DNA of 17,248 nucleotides, from NCBI GenBank assembly GCA_030635415.1, contig DAOVYW010000022.1, positions 1-17,248 of the forward strand. Reading direction: 5' to 3'. Both the position numbers and the translations under genes were made by a program. The notes under the pieces are model-generated. The model did no database searches, was not told the DNA's origin, and saw nothing but the letters and a program-made list of their open reading frames with translations. This document shows, in pieces, positions 7,521-14,251 of the stretch (its first letter is position 1; each line of letters starts with the position of its first letter). This DNA is from Candidatus Firestoneibacteriota bacterium. Its GTDB lineage: Bacteria; Oederibacteriota; JAAXVQ01; JAUVAV01.

Positions 7521-8252
7521 ATGAATGAATTGTCTATTATTGTCCCGGTGCTGGCTGGTTTTGAAAAGTTGCCGGTCTTTATCGATGATTTGGCCCGGTT
7601 TTTAAAGGCGAATCCGGGAGATATGGACATCATTCTGGTCGTGGACCAGACGGTGGCAAAACCGGAGAGCAGCATGGCGTATGTCCGGGAGCATTATCCC
7701 TGGCTGCAATTCCGGGTTCTGCAAAAGTATGGACTTGGCAGCGTGTGTAATTACGGAGCCTTGGTGCGGTTCGGCATGGCTTATTCCAACAGTAAGTATG
7801 TGGTATTGGTCTCGCCTTATGGTGAAGATGACTTAAGTAAGATTCGCGAGATGCTGAATGTTATCCGTCAGGGGCACCAACTGGTGCAAGCGACCCGCTA
7901 TATAAATCCCCAGGATGCCAAACAGATAAAGTTTCCCTTCAGCTGTTATCAGATGATATACCGCTTTTGCATAAGGATATTACTCGGTCTAGACATCAGT
8001 GATTCCACATATGGCTTCAAGATGTTCGACCGGGTGTTTGTCGAAAGCCTGGGTGTAACCCGGAATCGTTTCAGTATCTGTCCTGAAATTACGATAAAGA
8101 GCTTGCTAGCCGGCGGCCAGGTGGCTTATATCTCTACCGCTATGCGGCCGGCAGCGGGCAGTGCATCCTTCCAGTTGCACCGGGAAGGGTTGGGGTATTT
8201 TTTAGTTATTTTGCGGGGGTTTTTGCACCGCCTGGGATTATTATGGTTTTGA
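7521..8252 (+). CDS. GT2-like glycosyltransferase with altered metal-binding motif
   Basis: 243 residues from ATG 7521; an in-frame ATG at 7509 gives four more but has its AGGGA directly abutting, whereas 7521 has GGGGAAG at a workable distance and starts as MNELSIIVPV, typical for this family. The C-terminal half is a standard polyprenol-phosphate sugar transferase layout: ATRY (124-127), SDSTYGFK (160-167), CPEITIKSLLAGGQVAYI (187-204), then REGLGYFLVILRGFLHRL (221-238). The N-terminal half is unusual. VVDQTVAK (40-47) replaces the VVDDGS-type nucleotide loop, and VSPYGEDD (97-104) stands where xSADGxDD or MDADL is expected, so the metal-binding Asp appears to be Tyr, although E102, D103 and D104 follow. 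It may be an atypical or inactive partner of the next gene, a canonical GT2 starting 13 bp after this gene's end. Confidence 0.85.
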   Translation: MNELSIIVPVLAGFEKLPVFIDDLARFLKANPGDMDIILVVDQTVAKPESSMAYVREHYPWLQFRVLQKYGLGSVCNYGALVRFGMAYSNSKYVVLVSPYGEDDLSKIREMLNVIRQGHQLVQATRYINPQDAKQIKFPFSCYQMIYRFCIRILLGLDISDSTYGFKMFDRVFVESLGVTRNRFSICPEITIKSLLAGGQVAYISTAMRPAAGSASFQLHREGLGYFLVILRGFLHRLGLLWF

Positions 8253-8265
8253 GGGGCGGTTGGCT

Positions 8266-8976
8266 ATGAAGGTTTGTATTATAATACCCATGTACAACGA
8301 GGAACATATCGCCCGCAAAAGTTTAGAAACCATCCTGCCCTATACCCGGAAACTTCCACCTCGGACGAAGGTGGTAGTCATAAATGACTGCTCCCGAGAT
8401 AATACTGAGGCCATTGTCAAGCAAGTAATCACAGAGCAGCCGGATGACCATCTGGGTCTGATTTCCCACACCACGAATCGCGGATATGGCGCCGCTAACC
8501 GCACCGGTTCCCAGTATGCGATTGAGCATGGATATGATTATGTGATTTTTATGGACAGTGATCTTACCAACCATCCTAAATATTTAACAGATTTTTACCA
8601 AAAGATGGAAGCCGGATATGATTATATCAAAGCCACTCGCTATTCCCAGGGCGGAGGCTTTGAAGGCGTGCCCCGGAAGAGGGTGTTTGTTTCAAAATGG
8701 GGGAATCGCATTGGTCAATGTATTACGGGTTTGCCAATTACGGATATCACCAATGGGTTTCGAGCCGTAAAAACGGAGGTATTGCGAAACATTACTTTGC
8801 AGGAAAATCATTTTTCCATTATCGTTGAAGAATTAATGAAAGCGCGTAAATATACGAAAAAAATGGGAGAAATTCCAAATATCCTGGGTAATCGCAGTGA
8901 CCAAGCCAAAGACACGGCCTTTCAATACAATCTCAATACGTATTGGAAATATTTTAAATACCTATTTATCCGTTAG
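8266..8976 (+). CDS. GT2 family glycosyltransferase (dolichol-phosphate mannosyltransferase-like)
   Basis: 236 residues. Canonical GT2 with CIIIPMYNEE (4-13), nucleotide loop VINDCSRDNT (38-47), TNRGYGAANRTG (70-81), DxD in FMDSDL (95-100), ATRYSQGGGF (123-132) and TDITNGFRAV (159-168). This is the pattern of enzymes that move a sugar from a nucleotide onto polyprenol phosphate or onto a lipid-linked glycan at the inner membrane. There is no C-terminal transmembrane pair, so it would be peripheral. ATG 8266 is chosen over the in-frame TTG at 8260 because GAGGGG (8251-8256) lies nine bases before it; the ribosome binding site overlaps the stop of the preceding gene, suggesting translational coupling. 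Together with the atypical GT2 upstream it could supply the lipid-linked sugar used by the GT-C enzymes of this locus (inference). Confidence 0.93.
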   Translation: MKVCIIIPMYNEEHIARKSLETILPYTRKLPPRTKVVVINDCSRDNTEAIVKQVITEQPDDHLGLISHTTNRGYGAANRTGSQYAIEHGYDYVIFMDSDLTNHPKYLTDFYQKMEAGYDYIKATRYSQGGGFEGVPRKRVFVSKWGNRIGQCITGLPITDITNGFRAVKTEVLRNITLQENHFSIIVEELMKARKYTKKMGEIPNILGNRSDQAKDTAFQYNLNTYWKYFKYLFIR

Positions 8977-9012
8977 CGTAAGGAGCATCTGCTTAAGGAG
9001 GAGGGTCTTGCT

Positions 9013-9960
9013 ATGCAAGTAATTATTTTAGGGGCTTCCGGGATGCTGGGGGCTATGGTTACGGATGTTTTGGCAAAGGATAATAATTTCCGGATAACGG
9101 CCACGGTTCGTAGTCCGGAACTCAGGGGCCAGGGGGTAAACCGATATCCTTCTGTCAACTGGCAATTATTTGATGCCGCTGCGCCGGATTTATCATCGCT
9201 GGGACAGCCGGACCGGAAAAATATTTGGATCGTCAATGCAATCGGCATCACCAAGCCCTTAGTTCGAGATGATAATGCCTTTGAGGTGGAGCGCGCTATT
9301 CGCATTAACGCCCTTTTTCCCTATCAATTGGCGGAACAAGCGGAAGCGATGGGTGCCAGGGTCATTCAAATTGCTACGGATTGCGTGTATTCCGGCAGCC
9401 GTGGCCAATATGACGAGACTGATACGCATGACGCGTTCGACGTCTACGGCAAGACTAAAAGTTTAGGCGAAGTGAGCCGCAACGGCGTCCACCATTTGCG
9501 GTGTTCAATTATTGGACCGGAACCCAAGGAGTATAAATTTTTCGCGGAATGGTTGAAACGACAACCACGCCAGGCGCAAGTAAATGGTTTTATCAATCAT
9601 CAATGGAATGGTGTGACCACCTTACAATACGCCAAGATAGTAAAGGGGATTATCCGGAACCATCTGCAACTGAATCACCTCCAGCACATTGTGCCCGGCG
9701 ATGAGATGTCAAAAGCGGATATGCTGAAAGCGTTGGCTCAAGCCTTCCGGCGTGAAGACATCTTGATTAAAGAAACCGAAGCAGCCCAAGTAATTGATCG
9801 GACTCTGCGCACGCAAAAACCGGAGAGGAATCAAAGCTTATGGCAGGCGGCCGGTTATGATTGTCCGCCTACGGTGTCCGAGATGATTACGGAGATGGCT
9901 GACTATCAAGTTCAATGGTGTCCGCATGACATGGCGAGCAAAAAGAAATCCGGAGAATAA
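9013..9960 (+). CDS. RmlD-like SDR reductase (dTDP-4-dehydrorhamnose reductase family)
   Basis: 315 residues. Rossmann motif GASGMLG (7-13), VNAIGITKP (74-82), RINALFPYQLAE (97-108), active-site ATDCVYSG (121-128) corresponding to the STDYVF of RmlD, and Tyr145-xxx-Lys149 in YGKTK. Family members reduce a 4-keto-6-deoxy nucleotide sugar with NAD(P)H. The next gene encodes a DSGT-type UDP-sugar 2-epimerase three bases downstream. That pair resembles WbvR-WbvD or the reductase half of WbjC/CapF with WbjD/CapG, which make UDP-L-RhaNAc, UDP-L-QuiNAc or UDP-L-FucNAc. So a 2-acetamido-2,6-dideoxy-L-hexose is more likely than rhamnose, although this is inferred from context. Start ATG 9013 has a strong AAGGAGGAGGG about seven bases upstream. 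Confidence 0.9.
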   Translation: MQVIILGASGMLGAMVTDVLAKDNNFRITATVRSPELRGQGVNRYPSVNWQLFDAAAPDLSSLGQPDRKNIWIVNAIGITKPLVRDDNAFEVERAIRINALFPYQLAEQAEAMGARVIQIATDCVYSGSRGQYDETDTHDAFDVYGKTKSLGEVSRNGVHHLRCSIIGPEPKEYKFFAEWLKRQPRQAQVNGFINHQWNGVTTLQYAKIVKGIIRNHLQLNHLQHIVPGDEMSKADMLKALAQAFRREDILIKETEAAQVIDRTLRTQKPERNQSLWQAAGYDCPPTVSEMITEMADYQVQWCPHDMASKKKSGE

Positions 9961-9963
9961 ATC

Positions 9964-11151
9964 ATGACAAAGAAAAAATTGGCAATTGTCTTGGGAATTC
10001 GTCCCGATATCATTCGGGCAAGTTTGATATTAAATTCCTTAAGAAAAAATGAAGAATTTGAAGTGGTCTTTATCTGGACCGGGCAACATTATTCCAACAA
10101 TTTAAAGGATGTTTTTTTCCGTGAGCTCAATGTTCAACCGCCCGATGTCGAGTTAAAGGCCGGTGGCGATACGGACGCGGAAATGACATCTTCGGTTATC
10201 TCCCGGCTTTATCCGGTATTAGAGGATATCAAACCGGAAGCGGTGGTTTTTCTAGGCGACACAAACACGGTTATGGGATGTTTGGCCGCCGCCCAGTTGA
10301 ATATCCCAATTGTCCATATTGAGGGGTGCATGCGTTCCTATGATTGGCGTATGCCGGAAGAGAAATACCGAACGATCATCGATCACCTGGCGGACGTCAT
10401 TTATGCCTATTTTGATGAATACCGGCAGCAAGGAATTGCCGAAGGGATTAGTCCCCAACGGATCGTGGTGACTGGCAATTTAATTGTTGATGTCCTCCAG
10501 GCACACTATTTTGATAAGCGATCTATCTATGACCGGATCGCAACCTGTGGTTTTTTCAAACAACGCGGGCTGGAAAAGCATAAATACTACCTGATGACTT
10601 GTCATCGGAGGGAAAATATTCAGAACCGGGATGCGTTAATAAATATTATTGATTTAATCGGAAAAACAGAGCGAAAAGTATATTTTCCTGCCGGTTATCG
10701 TACCCAAAAAGTCTTGCAAGAACAAGGTCTCTCCTTGCCGATAAACGTAATTATGGTTGATCCGATTGGTTATACCGAGATGCTGGTTTTGATGGTGAAT
10801 AGTCGTGGGGTGATTACAGATTCCGGCACCGTAGTTGAGGAAACATGCGTCCTGCAAGTGCCGTCACTGCAAATGCGCAAGGCCACCGAGCGGCCGCAAG
10901 TCTACGATGTCGGTTCCAGTGTTAAATTTGATCCGGATGAAGCCGGGCGATACGATTTTAAAGAAATTTACCACAAGCTCGAAGGGCTTTATGGCCAGAC
11001 CTGGGAAAATCCCCTAGGTGACGGGAAAGCTTCAGAACGAATTGCGGCCGACTTGCGGGTGCGCCTGGATCAGGAGGATGGCTTCCGGGGACATCGCAGA
11101 AAGGATTACCATCTGAATGCGGAGCGTTCTTATAGAGAAGATGGATTGTGA
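9964..11151 (+). CDS. UDP-N-acetylglucosamine 2-epimerase family (WecB/WbjD-like)
   Basis: 395 residues. Conserved family sites are GIRPDIIR (11-18, normally TRPE-x-IK, so Asp and Arg replace Glu and Lys), TGQHY (39-43), GDTNT (98-102), HIEG (118-121), MPEEKYR (130-136, normally MPEEINR), CHRREN (213-218), DSGT (286-289) and TERPQ (308-312). The catalytic acids (D99, E120, E132 or E133) and the His of HRREN are present. DSGT rather than DSGG is, to my knowledge, typical of the WbjD/CapG branch acting on 6-deoxy-L-sugars; that and the RmlD-like gene before it point to an L-FucNAc- or L-QuiNAc-type product instead of ManNAc. The C-terminal 45 residues are a charged tail longer than usual. ATG 9964 uses a GGAG inside the end of the upstream gene. 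Confidence 0.92.
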   Translation: MTKKKLAIVLGIRPDIIRASLILNSLRKNEEFEVVFIWTGQHYSNNLKDVFFRELNVQPPDVELKAGGDTDAEMTSSVISRLYPVLEDIKPEAVVFLGDTNTVMGCLAAAQLNIPIVHIEGCMRSYDWRMPEEKYRTIIDHLADVIYAYFDEYRQQGIAEGISPQRIVVTGNLIVDVLQAHYFDKRSIYDRIATCGFFKQRGLEKHKYYLMTCHRRENIQNRDALINIIDLIGKTERKVYFPAGYRTQKVLQEQGLSLPINVIMVDPIGYTEMLVLMVNSRGVITDSGTVVEETCVLQVPSLQMRKATERPQVYDVGSSVKFDPDEAGRYDFKEIYHKLEGLYGQTWENPLGDGKASERIAADLRVRLDQEDGFRGHRRKDYHLNAERSYREDGL

Positions 11152-11160
11152 ATATAAACC

Positions 11161-11166
11161 AGGAGG
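11161..11166 (+). promoter_or_regulatory. Shine-Dalgarno AGGAGG deciding a TTG start
   Basis: A perfect AGGAGG eight bases before TTG 11175 of the cupin gene. It fixes a non-ATG start and argues against the upstream GTG at 11148. Confidence 0.75.
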
Positions 11167-11174
11167 CAAATAAA

Positions 11175-11615
11175 TTGGATAGGCCAACAATGATTCCCGG
11201 TGGAATAGCCGTCGATGACAGAGGCAGCGTGAGTTTTGTAAACGAGTTTCATTTTAACGGGGTCAAGCGGTTTTATATAGTCGCTAATCATAAGCCGGGT
11301 TTTGTGCGGGCCTGGCACGGGCATAAGCGGGAGGGCAAATACGTGACGGTTGTACAGGGGGCCGCTTTGATTGGTGCTGTAAAAATCGATGATTGGACCA
11401 ATCCGTCAAAGGACGCTCAACCGGAGAAATATGTTCTCTCAGCGGTAAAACCCGGTATTTTATATATTCCACCCGGTTATGCCAACGGATTCATGTCCTT
11501 GACAAAGGCGGCCAAAGTTATTTTTTATTCCACCGCAACAGTGGAAGAGAGCAAAGGTGATGATTACCGCTTTAATGCCCGTCATTGGGATATCTGGGAA
11601 ATCGAGGAGCGTTGA
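11175..11615 (+). CDS. RmlC-like cupin, dTDP-4-dehydrorhamnose 3,5-epimerase family
   Basis: 146 residues, one small cupin domain. Visible: DDRGSVSFVNEF (14-25), FYIVANHKPGFVRAWHGH (33-50, matching the NH...RGLHxQ region of RmlC with His48 and His50), GKYVTVVQGAALIGAV (54-69), DDWTNPS (72-78), LYIPPGYANGF (96-106) where RmlC has PxGFAHGF (Asn replaces the usual His), and GDDYRFNARHWDIWEIEER at the end. Relatives invert C3/C5 of 4-keto sugars or isomerise them (FdtA-like). The start is TTG 11175, because AGGAGG (11161-11166) sits eight bases before it; an in-frame GTG at 11148 overlapping the previous stop has no ribosome binding site. In CapF-type enzymes a cupin epimerase is fused to the SDR reductase; here the reductase (9013) and cupin are separate genes around the 2-epimerase, hinting at one pathway. 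Confidence 0.9.
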   Translation: MDRPTMIPGGIAVDDRGSVSFVNEFHFNGVKRFYIVANHKPGFVRAWHGHKREGKYVTVVQGAALIGAVKIDDWTNPSKDAQPEKYVLSAVKPGILYIPPGYANGFMSLTKAAKVIFYSTATVEESKGDDYRFNARHWDIWEIEER

Positions 11616-11688
11616 GGGAGATATTGATAAAAACCAAGGTAAACATAATATTTTTTGTCATATTGTGGGTGGGAAACGCTGGGGGCAG

Positions 11689-11734
11689 GGGGGATTTACT
11701 GAAAAAACGTACAACTATCTATTCAAAATCCCCC
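11689..11734. repeat. Inverted repeat in the gap after the cupin gene
   Basis: GGGGGATTT (11689-11697) pairs perfectly with AAATCCCCC (11726-11734) across a 28-base loop. The right arm continues as CTCAATCCCCTTTTTTCAAAG, which resembles a common bacterial intergenic repeat (AATCCCCC...CCCCTTTTTCAAAGGGGG). It may act as a terminator after the six-gene run or be a degenerate mobile palindrome. Confidence 0.45.
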
Positions 11735-11850
11735 TCAATCCCCTTTTTTCAAAGCGGGAGAGTGCTCAAAAGCCGATTTTGTACTTAAGTCCGACAGACT
11801 CCTAGGCACGAGAATATCCTTGGTTTATCTATCATCTCGATTTTCTAACA

Positions 11851-11879
11851 TTGAACAGTAAAATGATTTATGTTATAAA
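11851..11879 (+). promoter_or_regulatory. Sigma-70-like promoter upstream of the aminotransferase
   Basis: TTGAAC (11851-11856), a 17-bp spacer, TATAAA (11874-11879) with an extended -10 TG one base before it (TGT then TATAAA). The predicted start would leave a leader of about 25 bases before ATG 11910, with AAGGAAAA as ribosome binding site. Confidence 0.55.
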
Positions 11880-11909
11880 CTTCCGAATATATTACCAAAA
11901 AGGAAAATT

Positions 11910-13079
11910 ATGAAAAAACTGACAAAAAAGCAGAACCGGATGCCGACCCGGCAGACGGCGGAAAAAAAAGGTATAAATTTTCTCGACTTACCCGCTCAGC
12001 ACAAGGCCCTGAAAAAGCCTTTGCTACAAGCCATGGGCCGGGTGCTGGAAAATTCAAAGTTTATTCTGGGGCCCGAGGTAGAGGCGCTGGAGTCCGAAGT
12101 GGCGGGTTTTTGCGGCGCCCGCTACGGTATTGGGGTTAATTCCGGAACGGATGCCCTGGTACTGGCGCTCAAAGCCATGGATATTGGGGCCGGGGATGAG
12201 GTCATTATACCGGATTTTAGTTTTATTGCCACCGCCACCGCGGTTCTCCTGGCCGGCGCCACCCCGGTATTGGCGGATATTGAACCGGATACCTTTAATC
12301 TGGATCCCAAGCAAGTGAGCCGGCTGATTACAAAAAAAACCCGGGCAATTATACCGGTGCATCTTTACGGCCAGTCGGCTGATATGACGGCCTTATTGAA
12401 GCTGGCCCGCCAGGCCAAAGTGGCCGTGATCGAGGACGCGGCCCAGGCCATAGGCGCGCGCTGGCGCGGCCGGCCCGTGGGCGCCCTGGGGGATATGGGC
12501 TGCCTTTCCTTTTTTCCGACCAAGAATCTTGGGGCCCTGGGCGATGCCGGCATGGTGCTGACTAATAATGCCCGCCTGGCCGCCCGGCTGCGCCGGCTTC
12601 GTCAGCATGGAGCGGATAAAAAGTATTACCATACTGAGCTGGGGTTCAACTCCCGCCTGGACGAGATCCAGGCCGCGGCCCTGCGGATTAAACTTAATTA
12701 TTTATCGGCCTGGAATGAACGGAGGCAATCCCTGGCCCTGGCTTATGACCGGGGATTGCGGGAGACAGGCGTAGCGGTGCCTTCGGTCCGGCCCGGGGCT
12801 GAGCATGTTTATCACCAGTATGTTCTGCAAACCCCGCGGCGCGAGGCGTTGCGGGGTTATCTTGCGAAACAGGGTATCAGAACCAGTATTCATTACTCCA
12901 TACCGCTTCATCGCCAGCCGGTTTTAGCCCGGTTTCCCTCAGCCCGCAGAAAATTTCCTGTCAGCGAACAAGCTGCTGGGCAGGTGCTCTGCCTGCCGAT
13001 TGCCCCCGAAATCAGCGATGCACAAATTCGTACGGTAATTACGGGGATCAGGAGATTTGTGGGGAAGCATGGAGAATAA
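11910..13079 (+). CDS. DegT/DnrJ/EryC1/StrS family PLP-dependent sugar aminotransferase
   Basis: 389 residues, usual length for the family. Visible: INFLDLPAQHKAL (22-34) at the start of the fold, substrate motif NSGTDALVLAL (77-87), PDFSFIATATAVLLAGATPV (101-120), cofactor-contacting IEDAAQA (174-180), and SFFPTKNLGALGDAG (200-214) with K205 as the Schiff-base lysine. It would transfer an amino group from glutamate to a 3- or 4-keto nucleotide sugar in the cytoplasm; FdtB/QdtB/WlbE-like 3-amino sugars are candidates. The N-terminal 20 residues are basic and precede the fold, so ATG 11940 is an alternative start, but the AAGGAAAA and promoter fit 11910. The gene is strikingly GC-rich (48 of 60 bases in 12421-12480) compared with its neighbours, suggesting a separate origin. 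It has its own promoter. Confidence 0.95.
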   Translation: MKKLTKKQNRMPTRQTAEKKGINFLDLPAQHKALKKPLLQAMGRVLENSKFILGPEVEALESEVAGFCGARYGIGVNSGTDALVLALKAMDIGAGDEVIIPDFSFIATATAVLLAGATPVLADIEPDTFNLDPKQVSRLITKKTRAIIPVHLYGQSADMTALLKLARQAKVAVIEDAAQAIGARWRGRPVGALGDMGCLSFFPTKNLGALGDAGMVLTNNARLAARLRRLRQHGADKKYYHTELGFNSRLDEIQAAALRIKLNYLSAWNERRQSLALAYDRGLRETGVAVPSVRPGAEHVYHQYVLQTPRREALRGYLAKQGIRTSIHYSIPLHRQPVLARFPSARRKFPVSEQAAGQVLCLPIAPEISDAQIRTVITGIRRFVGKHGE

Positions 13080-13211
13080 TCCTGGTTTTTGCCGGTAGGA
13101 GTCGTAAAAGTATTTAATATATTAGCTGCGAGGCACAAATTATAAGCGGGATCCAGGATACGCGCTATGCGCCTTTAAGGCCGGAAATACCGGGCAGGAA
13201 AACAACAGCGG

Positions 13212-13475
13212 TTATAACAGTTTTACTAAGGTCGCGACTATGGCTATGCCGGTAGTCAGCATAATACCTATGCGCAGGGTTAAATCATGTCTGAGGCGCA
13301 ACTCTAATTCTTTAAGATCACGTGCTACTTCTTTAATATCATGTTTGGTTGCCAATTGTTCGTCAAACATTTCGGCCAAGGCTTCAGCCTGTACTTCAGC
13401 CTGTTCTTCTGTGAAGCCGGCCGCTTTTAATTTTTTTGCATACGCCAAAGTATCAAGTGCCAAAGCATGAGACAT
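13212..13475 (-). CDS. DUF1640 family coiled-coil membrane protein
   Basis: 87 residues. The N-terminal part ALDTLAYAKKLKAAGFTEEQ then AEVQAEALAEMF (17-37 region) is the DUF1640 signature, a prokaryotic relative of the mitochondrial CCDC90/MCUR1 type. It is followed by LATKHDIKEVARDLKELELRL (41-61), a coiled coil, and one hydrophobic C-terminal helix (69-87) that would anchor it in the membrane. Function of the bacterial members is not established. Start ATG 13475 is chosen over 13499 because AAGGA lies nine bases before it and because the predicted transcript starts near 13500. It is convergent with the aminotransferase gene and unlike the surrounding sugar genes. Confidence 0.88.
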   Translation of the reverse strand: MSHALALDTLAYAKKLKAAGFTEEQAEVQAEALAEMFDEQLATKHDIKEVARDLKELELRLRHDLTLRIGIMLTTGIAIVATLVKLL

Positions 13476-13506
13476 AGTAGTCCATCCTTCTTTTTTCATT
13501 CGTCTA

Positions 13507-13535
13507 AATATAGCATATTAATCTAGTTATGTAAA
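13507..13535 (-). promoter_or_regulatory. Sigma-70-like promoter for the DUF1640 gene
   Basis: Read on the minus strand: TTTACA (13530-13535), a 17-bp spacer, TATATT (13507-13512), with TG one base before the -10 (extended -10). Transcription would start near 13500, about 25 bases before ATG 13475. Confidence 0.6.
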
Positions 13536-13625
13536 CCAGAACCGTATATCCTGCTCCATTTCAGTTTGCCTTTGGGGCTCTGTACTGTCCGCTTCGGCCG
13601 GCAAGGAGAAGACCCTTATTTTTAA

Positions 13626-13655
13626 TTGACAGTCGGCGCCGGCTTTTGCTACATT
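13626..13655 (+). promoter_or_regulatory. Sigma-70-like promoter for the secreted-protein genes
   Basis: Consensus TTGACA (13626-13631), an 18-bp spacer, TACATT (13650-13655), with TG one base before the -10. It lies 40 bases before ATG 13696 and is divergent from the DUF1640 promoter. Confidence 0.6.
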
Positions 13656-13695
13656 TCATGGAAGCAATCACTTATCAGTTTTCAGGAGGGGAATT

Positions 13696-14151
13696 ATGAT
13701 TAAAAGAGTATGTTTATTACTTCTAACTTTATTTTTTCTGGCCTCTGTGGGCGAGGCCACAGAATTAGCCGGACGTTTCGGGGTGGGCGCCAATTGGCCT
13801 GGTATTCAGGCGCGATACTGCATTAATGATAATTGGATGGCAGAAGGAAGAGGTCAATTTGCTTCCAACAATACTCTGCTGGGAGCAAGAGGGTATTTTA
13901 TATTGACCGAGGTACCAGGAACAATTACGGTTCTTCCTTATGTGGGAGCTGAATTTGATTGGATTTTATCGGAATATGTAACCGGTGGTTTCAATATTGG
14001 AGGATTTGGAGGGGCCGAGTTATTAGTGACTGAATATCTGGGTATCGGAGCGGATGTTGGTTTGTATTATGTTGATATATGGAGTTCCCTGGGCGGCATA
14101 GGTGAACTGGGATTAATATTTAACTTGGGAGTGACTTTTTATTTTAAATAA
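13696..14151 (+). CDS. Small secreted outer-membrane beta-barrel-like protein
   Basis: 151 residues. A clear signal peptide (Lys3-Arg4, hydrophobic core 5-16, likely cleavage after ASVGEA, residue 21) leaves about 130 residues. The mature part is made of alternating, aromatic and glycine-rich strands with short turns (LAGRFGVGANWPG, MAEGRGQFAS, LGARGYFIL, VLPYVGAEFDW, GGAELLVTEYLGIGADVGLYYV) and ends FNLGVTFYFK, close to the C-terminal aromatic signature of outer-membrane barrels. It could be a small eight-strand barrel in the OmpA/OmpX size class. Strong AGGAGGGG before the ATG and a good promoter upstream. Function unknown; the presence of such a protein supports a Gram-negative cell. Confidence 0.8.
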   Translation: MIKRVCLLLLTLFFLASVGEATELAGRFGVGANWPGIQARYCINDNWMAEGRGQFASNNTLLGARGYFILTEVPGTITVLPYVGAEFDWILSEYVTGGFNIGGFGGAELLVTEYLGIGADVGLYYVDIWSSLGGIGELGLIFNLGVTFYFK

Positions 14152-14251
14152 AGGTTTAAGACCGAAAAACCGGGATAATAATGCAAAAGCAAGTTTTGGG
14201 TAAACGTAACGAAGCAAGACTGAGTTGTAGAAAAAAAGGAGGAAAAGTAAA

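Noticed and set aside
11557..11805. Plus-strand frames of 67-82 codons after the cupin gene
   Set aside because: They overlap the cupin end and run through the inverted repeat; no ribosome binding site or recognisable protein.
13079..13159. ATCCTGG / CCAGGAT inverted pair between the convergent aminotransferase and DUF1640 genes
   Set aside because: Only 7 bp with a 67-base loop; too weak to call a terminator.
14152..14251. Leader before the FN3/LamG gene with GAAA-like and GCAAAAGC stretches, reminiscent of a cyclic-di-GMP (GEMM) riboswitch
   Set aside because: The conserved core and paired arms of GEMM could not be found; only loose similarity.
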